Shown one piece after another: positions 7,486-14,412 of a stretch of DNA of 64,000 nt. The translations under genes were made by a program, and so were the position numbers. This DNA is from Acidovorax sp. YS12. GTDB taxonomy: Bacteria; Pseudomonadota; Gammaproteobacteria; Burkholderiales; Burkholderiaceae_C. The stretch's first letter is position 1; each line of letters begins with the position of its first letter. The notes below the pieces were generated by a model. That model was not told the DNA's origin, did no database searches, and saw only the letters and a program-made list of their open reading frames with translations. The stretch covers positions 4,925,028 through 4,989,027 of the forward strand of contig CP053915.1 of NCBI GenBank assembly GCA_021496925.1. The letters run 5' to 3'.

Positions 7486-9897
7486 ATGAACGCCTGGCGC
7501 CTGCCCTGGCTGCTGGCGGGCCTGCTTGCCGGGGCCGCCCTGCAACTGGCGCAGCCACGGCTGTGGCCAGGGGGCGGGTATGCGGCGGGCATGGCGGCCG
7601 CGGTGCTGCTGGCCGCGCTGCCCTGGCGCCGCCACCGCGCCGGGGTGATGGCGTGCGCCACGCTGGCCATGTTCGCCCTGTGCGGCCTGCGTGCCGTGGC
7701 CTTCCAGGCCCAGGCGCTCGATCCCCGGCTGGAGGGGCGCGACCTGCGCGTGCAGGGCGTGGTGGCGGCCATGCCGCAGCGCGGCGATGCGGGGCTGCGC
7801 TTTCGCTTCGCGGTGGAGGCGGCATGGCTCGACGGGCGGGCCGTGCGCCTGCCGCCGTTGGTCGAACTGGGCTGGTACGCCAGCGGGTGGCAGGGCGCCG
7901 ATGCGCCGGGCGAGCCCCAGCGCCCGCTGCCCGCCCTGCGCGCCGGCCAGCGCTGGGAGGCCACCGTACGCCTGAAGGCGCCGCACGGCGCGCGCAACCC
8001 GCACGGCTTCGACTACGAGCTGTGGCTGTGGGAGCAGGACGTGCAGGCCACGGGCTACGTGCGCGCGGGCCGCAGGGACGCCGCGCCCCGGCTGCTGTCA
8101 GAGGGCTGGCGCCACCCGGTGGAGCAAGGGCGCCAGCGGGTGCGCGACGCCATCGTGCTGCGCCTGTCGCGGCCCGAGGCCGAGGCGGCGCAGCGCGAGC
8201 GCGCCGCACGTGCCGCCGGGGTGGTGGCGGCGCTGGTGACGGGCGACCAGCGCGCCATCGACCGCGCCGACTGGGACCTGTTCCGCGCCACCGGCGTGGC
8301 CCATCTCATGAGCATCTCGGGCCTGCACATCACCCTGTTCGCCTGGATTGCCATGGCCGCCGTAGGCTGGCTGTGGCGCCGTTCGCAGCGGCTGTGCCTG
8401 CGCTGGCCGGCGCAGCACGCGGCCCTGCTGGGCGGTGTGCTGCTGGCGGCGGGCTATGCGCTTTTCAGCGGCTGGGGTGTGCCGGCGCAGCGCACGGTGC
8501 TGATGCTGGCGGTGGTGGCGCTGCTGCGCCTGGCGGGGCGGCGCTGGCCCTGGCAGCAGGTCTGGCTGCTGGCGTGTGCCGCCGTGGTGCTGGCCGACCC
8601 CTGGGCGCTGCTGCAGCCCGGTTTCTGGCTCAGCTTTGTCGCCGTGGGGGTGCTGTTTGCTTCCGATTTCGTAGCTGGTAGCGCTGATGGGGCAGGCGCT
8701 GGCGGCCTTTTTTGCCATGTGCGCAGGTTCCTGCGCGAGCAGTGGGTGGTGACGCTGGCGCTTACGCCCCTGTCGCTGCTGCTGTTCGGCCAGGTGTCGG
8801 CGGTGGGCGCGCTGGCCAACCTGGCGGCCATTCCCTGGGTCACGCTGGTGGTGACGCCGCTGGCGCTGCTGGGCATGCTGTGGCCGCCGCTGTGGCAGGC
8901 GGCCGCGGCCAGCCTGGGGCCCCTGGTGGCGCTGCTGCAGGCCCTGGCGGCGTGGCCCGGGGCCGTGCTGGCCTTGCCAGCGCCGCCGCTGTGGGCCGCC
9001 GTGGCGGCGGTGCTGGGCGGTGCGTGCCTGGCGCTGCGCTGGCCCTGGCGCCTGCGCGTGCTGGGCCTGCCGCTGCTGGTGCCGGCGCTGTGCTGGCAGC
9101 CAGCCCGGCCCGCGCCGGGGCAGTTCGACCTGCTGGCGGCGGACGTGGGGCAGGGCAATGCCGTGCTGGTGCGCACGGCCGGGCATGCGCTGCTGTACGA
9201 CGCGGGGCCGCGCTTCGGCATCCACAGCAATGCGGGCGAGCGCGTGCTGGTGCCGTTGCTGCGCAGCCTGGGCGTGCGCCTGGACGCGCTGATGGTGAGC
9301 CACGGCGACACCGACCACGCCGGCGGCGCCCCGGCCGTGCTCGCCGCGCAGCCCGGGGCCGCGCTGTGGGGCGCGGCGGTGGAAGGCGCCGCCGCCGAGG
9401 CCCGGCCCTGCGTGGCCGGGCAGCGCTGGGAGTGGGACGGCGTGGCCTTCGAGCTGCTGCACCCGCCGCAGCAGCAGGATGCACCGCGCCCCAATGCGCA
9501 AAGCTGCGTGCTGCGCATCCGCAGCGCCCAGGGCGTGGCGGCCGTGCTGGCGGGGGACATCGAGCAGCCGCAGGAGCAGGCCCTGCTGGCCCGTGGCGCG
9601 CCGCTGGCGGCCGTGCTGCTGCTGGTGCCGCACCACGGCAGCAAGACATCGTCGAGCCCCGCCTTCATCGGGGCCGTGGCGCCGCGCTGGGCCCTGGTGC
9701 AAGCGGGCTACCGCAACCGCTACGGCCACCCGGCGCCCGCGGTGGTGCAGCGCTACCGCGCGCGCGGCGCCGAGGTGGTGGACTCCAGCGCGTGCGGCGC
9801 GGCGCGCTGGGATTCGGCCCGGCCGCAGGAGATGCGCTGCGAGCGCGCGCAGCAGCCGCGCTATTGGCAGCACGGCGGATTCATTCACACGTTCTGA
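7486..9897 (+). CDS. comEC: ComEC/Rec2-type DNA uptake channel
   Basis: 803-residue inner-membrane protein that carries transforming DNA into the cytoplasm. Order: several N-terminal TM helices, a soluble OB-like domain (~60-200), the Competence domain with many TM helices (~230-510; HLMSISGLHITLFAWIAMA is the family block), then a C-terminal metallo-beta-lactamase-like domain (~545-800). The latter has ADVGQGNAVLVRT, SHGDTDHAGG (around residue 605) and VPHHGSKTSSS, the metal-binding motifs of the nuclease-like domain. The metal-binding motifs and domain order are intact. Residues ~393-410 (DFVAGSADGAGAGGLF) are encoded by an in-frame copy of repeat R1. Just after the stop, CTGCC...GGCAG can form a small hairpin. 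Confidence 0.93.
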   Translation: MNAWRLPWLLAGLLAGAALQLAQPRLWPGGGYAAGMAAAVLLAALPWRRHRAGVMACATLAMFALCGLRAVAFQAQALDPRLEGRDLRVQGVVAAMPQRGDAGLRFRFAVEAAWLDGRAVRLPPLVELGWYASGWQGADAPGEPQRPLPALRAGQRWEATVRLKAPHGARNPHGFDYELWLWEQDVQATGYVRAGRRDAAPRLLSEGWRHPVEQGRQRVRDAIVLRLSRPEAEAAQRERAARAAGVVAALVTGDQRAIDRADWDLFRATGVAHLMSISGLHITLFAWIAMAAVGWLWRRSQRLCLRWPAQHAALLGGVLLAAGYALFSGWGVPAQRTVLMLAVVALLRLAGRRWPWQQVWLLACAAVVLADPWALLQPGFWLSFVAVGVLFASDFVAGSADGAGAGGLFCHVRRFLREQWVVTLALTPLSLLLFGQVSAVGALANLAAIPWVTLVVTPLALLGMLWPPLWQAAAASLGPLVALLQALAAWPGAVLALPAPPLWAAVAAVLGGACLALRWPWRLRVLGLPLLVPALCWQPARPAPGQFDLLAADVGQGNAVLVRTAGHALLYDAGPRFGIHSNAGERVLVPLLRSLGVRLDALMVSHGDTDHAGGAPAVLAAQPGAALWGAAVEGAAAEARPCVAGQRWEWDGVAFELLHPPQQQDAPRPNAQSCVLRIRSAQGVAAVLAGDIEQPQEQALLARGAPLAAVLLLVPHHGSKTSSSPAFIGAVAPRWALVQAGYRNRYGHPAPAVVQRYRARGAEVVDSSACGAARWDSARPQEMRCERAQQPRYWQHGGFIHTF
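8664..8715 (+). repeat. R1 repeat copy inside comEC, in frame
   Basis: ATTTCGTAGCTGGTAGCGCT, then GGCGCTGGCGGCC and TTTTTT: the same order of blocks as intergenic R1 copies. It adds about 17 codons to a loop between membrane segments of ComEC without breaking the frame. Confidence 0.75.
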
Positions 9898-10015
9898 TGC
9901 TGCCCCGGGGCGGCAGCCTGCGCGATGGTGCCAATCGGCGCACAATACGGGAATTCCCGCGCAGCACCGGCCTATCCCAGCGCCAGCACTGCTGCCCGAC
10001 ACCGCTCCGCCTCCC

Positions 10016-11110
10016 ATGCCATCCCCGTCACGCAATGCCCTGATCGACTCGGTCAAGGGCTTGGCTTGCGCCACCATTGTCGCCCACCACCTGGCCTTCT
10101 ACGGCCCCATGTCGGACTCCGCCCACGACCTGCTTCCAAGCCTGATCGACGGGCTCTCCGCGTACGGCCGCATGGCGGTGCAGGTGTTCCTGGTCCTGGG
10201 CGGCTACCTGGCCGCGGCCAGCCTGGCGCCCGACGGGGTGCTGCGCGAGGGGCCGGCGGCGCAGCACATCGGGCGGCGCTTCGTGCGCCTGATCGTGCCG
10301 TACGCGGTGGCGCTGCTGGTGGCCGTGCTGGCGGCGGCGCTGGTGCGCCCGTTCATGGAGCACCCCTCGGTTCCGGGCGAGCCCGGCCTGCACCAGCTGC
10401 TGGCCAATGCGCTGCTGCTGCAGGACATCGTGGGGGAGGAAGCGCTTTCCGCTGGCGTGTGGTACGTGGCCATCGACTTCCAGCTGTTCGCCTGCGCGGT
10501 GCTGCTGCTGGCGGCGCTGCGCCACGCGCCGGCGCGGGCGCAGCGCTGGGCGCCCGGCATGGTGGCCACGGGCGGAGCGCTGTCGCTGCTGGTGCTCAAC
10601 CGCATGCCCGAGCAGGACATGTGGGCCTGGTACTTCTGGGGCTCGTACAGCCTGGGCATGTGCGCCTTCTGGGCCGCGCGTGCCCCCCGGGCCTGGGGCT
10701 GGGGCCTGTGCATGGCGGCGCTGGGGCTGCTGGCGCTGTGGCTGGAGTTCCGCGCGCGCATCGCCGTGGCGCTGGTGGCCGCCTTGGTGCTGATGGTGGT
10801 GAAGCGCCATGGCGCGGCGTGGCGCGGGGCCGACTGGCTGCCGCGCCTGGGCCAGATGTCGTACTCGGTGTTCCTGGTGCACTTCTCGGTGTGCCTGCTG
10901 GTGAATGCCGTGGTGAGCTACCTGTGGCCCGATGCGCCCTGGCCCGGCCTGCTGGGCATGGTGCTGGCCTTCGCGCTGTCGATCGCCGCCGGGCGCGTGC
11001 TGTACCTGCGCGTGGAGCGCCATGTGCCCTCCTGGAGCGTGGCGCTGCGCTGGCAGGCCGGCATGGTGGGCACCGGCATGCTGGTGGCGCTGGCCAGCAG
11101 CCGGTTGTGA
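10016..11110 (+). CDS. Acyltransferase family 3 membrane protein
   Basis: 364-residue integral membrane protein of the acyltransferase-3 (OatA/OafA/OpgC-type) family, which transfers acyl groups to surface sugars or lipids. Seen: N-terminal ALIDSVKGLACATIVAHHLAF, where the H-H pair is the family's catalytic region, and about ten hydrophobic segments. There is no fused extracytoplasmic SGNH domain. Start at ATG 10016 is chosen because it gives the canonical N-terminus; the frame remains open upstream across the comEC end. The substrate cannot be told from sequence; there is no polysaccharide cluster nearby, although a phosphoethanolamine transferase gene lies 0.5 kb away. Confidence 0.85.
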   Translation: MPSPSRNALIDSVKGLACATIVAHHLAFYGPMSDSAHDLLPSLIDGLSAYGRMAVQVFLVLGGYLAAASLAPDGVLREGPAAQHIGRRFVRLIVPYAVALLVAVLAAALVRPFMEHPSVPGEPGLHQLLANALLLQDIVGEEALSAGVWYVAIDFQLFACAVLLLAALRHAPARAQRWAPGMVATGGALSLLVLNRMPEQDMWAWYFWGSYSLGMCAFWAARAPRAWGWGLCMAALGLLALWLEFRARIAVALVAALVLMVVKRHGAAWRGADWLPRLGQMSYSVFLVHFSVCLLVNAVVSYLWPDAPWPGLLGMVLAFALSIAAGRVLYLRVERHVPSWSVALRWQAGMVGTGMLVALASSRL

Positions 11111-11119
11111 AATGCTCTT

Positions 11120-11170
11120 GATTTCGTAGCTGCTTGCGCTTTCTGGCCAAGGGCTGGAGCCATTTTTCCC
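11120..11170 (+). repeat. R1 repeat copy after the acyltransferase gene
   Basis: TTTCGTAGCTGCTTGCGCTT, then CCAAGGGCTGGAGCCATTTTT. It sits between the convergent acyltransferase and rnk genes, where its hairpin and T-run could act as a terminator. Confidence 0.8.
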
Positions 11171-11179
11171 TGTAAGTCC

Positions 11180-11593
11180 TCAGCGGTGCAGTTCGCCTGC
11201 CGCTTCGGGCTGGTACACCACTTCCTTGACGCGCACCGTCATGGCCTTGCCGCCGGGGCCGGGCCAGGCCAGCTCGTCGCCCACCGACAGGCCGAGCAGC
11301 GCGCTGCCCACGGGCGCGAAGATGGAGATGCGGTCGGCGCTGCCGTCCATGTCGCGCGGGTAGACCAGGGTCAGGCAGAACGCCTTGCCGGTCTCGACGA
11401 TGGTGAATTGCACCGTCGAGTTCATCGTGACCACGGTGGGCGGCATTTCCTCGGGCGCCAGCACGTCCGCGCGGTCCAGCTCGGCCTGCAGGTCGGCCTT
11501 GCCGGGGAAGGCGCTGGCCGGGATGGCGGCGAGCAGGGCTTCGATGCGGTCCAGATCGAGCGAGGACAGGATGATTTGCGGCTTGCGGGACAT
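11180..11593 (-). CDS. rnk: Nucleoside diphosphate kinase regulator Rnk-like (GreA/GreB C-terminal family)
   Basis: 137-residue cytoplasmic protein. The C-terminal half (TVQFTIVETGKAFCLTLVYP, then SIFAPVGSALLGLSVGDELAWPGPGG) is the FKBP-like domain of GreA/GreB and Rnk. The N-terminal ~45 residues form a short helical region rather than the long GreA coiled coil, as in Rnk. Rnk binds RNA polymerase and affects NDP kinase levels in E. coli and Pseudomonas. Start chosen at MSRKPQIILSS, with the GAGAG purine stretch upstream; the frame stays open further upstream only as antisense of nothing conserved. Confidence 0.85.
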   Translation of the reverse strand: MSRKPQIILSSLDLDRIEALLAAIPASAFPGKADLQAELDRADVLAPEEMPPTVVTMNSTVQFTIVETGKAFCLTLVYPRDMDGSADRISIFAPVGSALLGLSVGDELAWPGPGGKAMTVRVKEVVYQPEAAGELHR

Positions 11594-11672
11594 GGCGTGT
11601 GTTCTTTCCATGGAGAGAGGGATGTTGCGCGGGACTGTAGCGAAACGCCCATCCCGCACTGCCGCGCAGGGG

Positions 11673-13361
11673 TTAGCGGCAGGGCGCGAAGGCGTCCAGG
11701 CTGCCCTGGTACGCGCTGGTGTGCACGTCCAGCAGGCCCAGCACCGAGTGGAAGTAGTTGTCGTGCGAGAGGCGCTGGCGTGCCCACTGGCGCTGCAGGC
11801 AGGCGGTGGCCACGCCGCTGCGCGCCTGCAGCGCGGGCGACAGCCAGGCGATCCACGGCACATGCTTTTGCACGTCGGGCGCGATGGCGTAGGGCAGGCC
11901 GTGCAGGTACAGGTTGTTCTCGCCCAGCGATTCGCCGTGGTCCGAGACGTACAGCAGCGCCGTCTGCGCCTGGTGGGCGCGCGCCTGCAGCCATTCGATG
12001 GTGGCGTTCAGGAAGAAGTCGGTGGCGACGATGCTGTTGTCGTAGGCGTTGACGACCTGCTCGCGCGAGCACTGCTGCAGCGCGTTGGTCTGGCACTCCG
12101 GGGCGAAGCGCTTGTGCGCGGGCAGCGAGCGCCTGGCGTAGGCCGGGCCGTGGCTGCCCATCTGGTGCAGCACCACGACCACGCCGCGCGCGCGCCGCTC
12201 GGGCGGCAGGGCGGCGATGTGCGCGTCCAGGTCGCGCAGCATGATGGTGTCCTGGCAGTCGCCGCCGGGGCACAGTTGCGCGTCGGCCAGGCGCGCGGTG
12301 CCGATTTCGGTCACGCGGTCGCATACGCCCTTGCAGCCCGACTGGTTGTCGATCCAGACCACGCCCAGGCCGGCGTGCTGGAGCACGTCCAGCAGGCCTT
12401 CGGCATCGGTCTTGCGCTTGCCGAATTCGGCGCGCCCCAGGTGCGAGAACATGCAGGGCAGCGAGGCCGCCGTGCTGGTGCCGCAGGACCAGGCGTCGGG
12501 CGCGTTGGCCAGGTCCTGGCGGGCGGACAGCAGCGGCGTGGTGGGGCGCTCGTAGCCATTGAGCGCGAAGTTGGCCGCGCGCGCCGTCTCGCCCACCACG
12601 AGCACGAGCAGCGGGGGCTGGGCCTGCGCGGCGTAGCTGCTGCCCAATTGGGCGTCGCGCCCCAGCGGCGCGAGCGTGCGCGTGTCCATGCGCAGCGGCC
12701 GGGTGGCGAGGTCGACCACCGCGTACAGGCTGTTGAGCGGGTTGATGAGGTAGCGCAGCTGGGTGTGGTTGCGCATGGTGGCGGCGAAGTCCTGGAACAC
12801 CAGCAGCAGGCTGCCCACGCCCACCAGCACCGCCGCCACGACCAGCAGCGCGCCGTGCCACAGCTGGCGCCACCAGCCCAGGCGGCGCACGGGGCGGGGC
12901 AGCAGCCACGCCAGGGGCGGTGCGGCCAGCAGCAGCAAGGCGGCGGCCATGCGCCAGTTGAGCAGGTCGCCGGCCTCGCGCGGGTCGGTCTGCAGCACGT
13001 TCACCAGCATGGTGGTGTCGATGACGATGCCGTAGCTCCACATGAAGTACACCCCGGCGGCGCCCGCCAGCAGCATCAGCGCGAGCACGGGCTTGAGCGC
13101 GCGGCCCCAGGCCAGCAGGCCGATCACGGCCGCGTTGCCCGCTGCCACCAGCACCATGAAGGCCAGGCCGAAGCCCCAGCCGCGCAGGCCTTCGGTACCG
13201 GGCAGCGCTGCCACGGCGCGCCACAGCGGCAGGTTGCACACGCTGGCCAGCCACAGGCTCGCCAGCACCACCAGGGTGGCGGGGTGCGAGGCGCGGGAGG
13301 CAGGAGGAAGGGGCGAGGGCGCGGCGCGGGTGCGGCGCAGGCGCTGCAGGAAGGCGGGCAT
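11673..13361 (-). CDS. Phosphoethanolamine transferase, EptA/sulfatase-like family
   Basis: 562-residue inner-membrane enzyme that transfers phosphoethanolamine from phosphatidylethanolamine to a cell-envelope acceptor, usually lipid A. Five N-terminal TM segments span residues ~25-200. The periplasmic alkaline-phosphatase-like domain begins at LLVLVVGETARAANFALNGY (~250-270; E of GETAR binds Zn). The phosphorylated Thr lies in SCGTSTAASLPCMFS (~300). The Zn ligands continue in LYVSDHGESLGE (~460) and the following H-rich region. Start MPAFLQRL is chosen; the frame runs on upstream but there it only overlaps the neighbouring gene antisense-free frame. PhoP/PmrA-type control is typical of the family, but no operator was seen here. 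Confidence 0.88.
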   Translation of the reverse strand: MPAFLQRLRRTRAAPSPLPPASRASHPATLVVLASLWLASVCNLPLWRAVAALPGTEGLRGWGFGLAFMVLVAAGNAAVIGLLAWGRALKPVLALMLLAGAAGVYFMWSYGIVIDTTMLVNVLQTDPREAGDLLNWRMAAALLLLAAPPLAWLLPRPVRRLGWWRQLWHGALLVVAAVLVGVGSLLLVFQDFAATMRNHTQLRYLINPLNSLYAVVDLATRPLRMDTRTLAPLGRDAQLGSSYAAQAQPPLLVLVVGETARAANFALNGYERPTTPLLSARQDLANAPDAWSCGTSTAASLPCMFSHLGRAEFGKRKTDAEGLLDVLQHAGLGVVWIDNQSGCKGVCDRVTEIGTARLADAQLCPGGDCQDTIMLRDLDAHIAALPPERRARGVVVVLHQMGSHGPAYARRSLPAHKRFAPECQTNALQQCSREQVVNAYDNSIVATDFFLNATIEWLQARAHQAQTALLYVSDHGESLGENNLYLHGLPYAIAPDVQKHVPWIAWLSPALQARSGVATACLQRQWARQRLSHDNYFHSVLGLLDVHTSAYQGSLDAFAPCR

Positions 13362-13386
13362 AGGTGCGCGATTGTAGGCAGCAGGC

Positions 13387-14232
13387 TCAGCCCAGCGCCG
13401 CCGCGTGGTGATGCAGGTGGTCGTCGATGAAGCTCTGGATGAAGTGGTAGCCGTGGTCGTGGCGCGCGTGGCGGCGCAGGGTGAGGGGCTGCCCGGCGCG
13501 GGCGCACGCGGCCACCAGGGCATCGGGCTGCAGCTGCTGCGCGGCCAGCCAGGCATCGGCCAGCCCCTGGTCGACCAGGATGCCGCGCGGGTACGGGGCG
13601 CGGGCCTGGGCGGCCATCAGGGCGCAGGCGTCGTGCTGCAGCCAGGCCTGGCGGTCGGGGCCCAGGCAGGCGCCGAAGGCCTGCTGGCCGCACGGGCTGC
13701 TGGCGGCGCTGGCAATGGGCGCGAAGGCCGACAGGCTCCTGAACAGGCCGGGGTGGCGCAGCGCCAGCATGAAGGCGCCGTGGCCGCCCATGCCGTGGCC
13801 CAGGATGCCCAGGCGCAGGCCGTCGATGGGCAGTTCGGCGGCCACCAGCGGCAGCAGTTCGCGCACCAGGTAGCTCTCCATGCGCCAGTGGCGCGACCAG
13901 GGCGCCTCGGTGGCGTCGAGGTAGAAGCTGGCGGCCGCTTCGGGCAGGTGGGGCAGGTGCGCCGCGCGCGGGCGGGTGTCGGGGGTGAGCAGGGCCAGGC
14001 CCATTTCCGAAGCCAGGCGCTGGGCCCCGGCGAGGCTGGCGAAGGTGTCCTCGCTGGCGTCCACGTCCGCCAGGCACAGCAGCGCGGGCACGGGCGCGCG
14101 GTGCAGCGCGCGCGGCGGCAGGTAGATGCCGAACGGCATGTGCAGCCCGGTTTCCCGGGAGGCATGGCGGTAGTAGCGTTGCACGCCTCCGAAGCAGGCA
14201 TGCGAGGCCACGAATTCAAGGGGTCTGTGCAT
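13387..14232 (-). CDS. S-formylglutathione hydrolase homologue with the nucleophile Ser replaced by Gly
   Basis: 281-residue alpha/beta-hydrolase clearly of the S-formylglutathione hydrolase (esterase D) family: ASFYLDATEAPWSRHWRMES, LVDQGLADAWL and HDHGYHFIQSFIDDHL match the family's conserved blocks, including the acid (Asp) and His of the triad. The nucleophile elbow, normally GHSMGGHGA, reads GHGMGGHGA: residue 147 is Gly (codon GGC instead of AGC). The N-terminal region (LLCLADVDASEDTF) is also degenerate compared with the usual LSGLTCTDENF block. It may be inactive, or have a non-hydrolytic role. No adhC/frmA gene is adjacent. 25 bp separate its stop from the start of the phosphoethanolamine transferase gene, so they may be co-transcribed. 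Confidence 0.82.
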   Translation of the reverse strand: MHRPLEFVASHACFGGVQRYYRHASRETGLHMPFGIYLPPRALHRAPVPALLCLADVDASEDTFASLAGAQRLASEMGLALLTPDTRPRAAHLPHLPEAAASFYLDATEAPWSRHWRMESYLVRELLPLVAAELPIDGLRLGILGHGMGGHGAFMLALRHPGLFRSLSAFAPIASAASSPCGQQAFGACLGPDRQAWLQHDACALMAAQARAPYPRGILVDQGLADAWLAAQQLQPDALVAACARAGQPLTLRRHARHDHGYHFIQSFIDDHLHHHAAALG

Positions 14233-14243
14233 GGCGGTTGCTT

Positions 14244-14342
14244 TGAAAACGATAGCTGCAGGCGCTTGTTGTAAAAGAATCTCAGAACGAAAACAAGCAC
14301 AAAAGCTTGTGCAGCAAGCGCGGGCAGCTCACTTTTTCATAC
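14244..14342. repeat. Two degenerate R1-like copies in opposite orientation
   Basis: AACGATAGCTGCAGGCGCTTG on the plus strand (14249-14269) and, on the minus strand, AAAGTGAGCTGCCCGCGCTT ending near 14340. The intervening AAAGCTTGTGCAGCAAGCGC keeps the R1 core. They lie upstream of the hydrolase gene and downstream of acnB. Confidence 0.6.
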
Positions 14343-14363
14343 TGCCCACGGACGCGCGCCGAT

Positions 14364-14390
14364 AAAAAAAGCGGCCCCGAAGGGCCGCTT
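14364..14390 (-). terminator. Terminator of acnB
   Basis: On the minus strand, AAGCGGCCC-TTCG-GGGCCGCTT followed by a run of seven T. It lies 22 bp past the acnB stop codon. Confidence 0.9.
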
Positions 14391-14412
14391 GCCAGTGCAG
14401 CGTGCGCAACGC

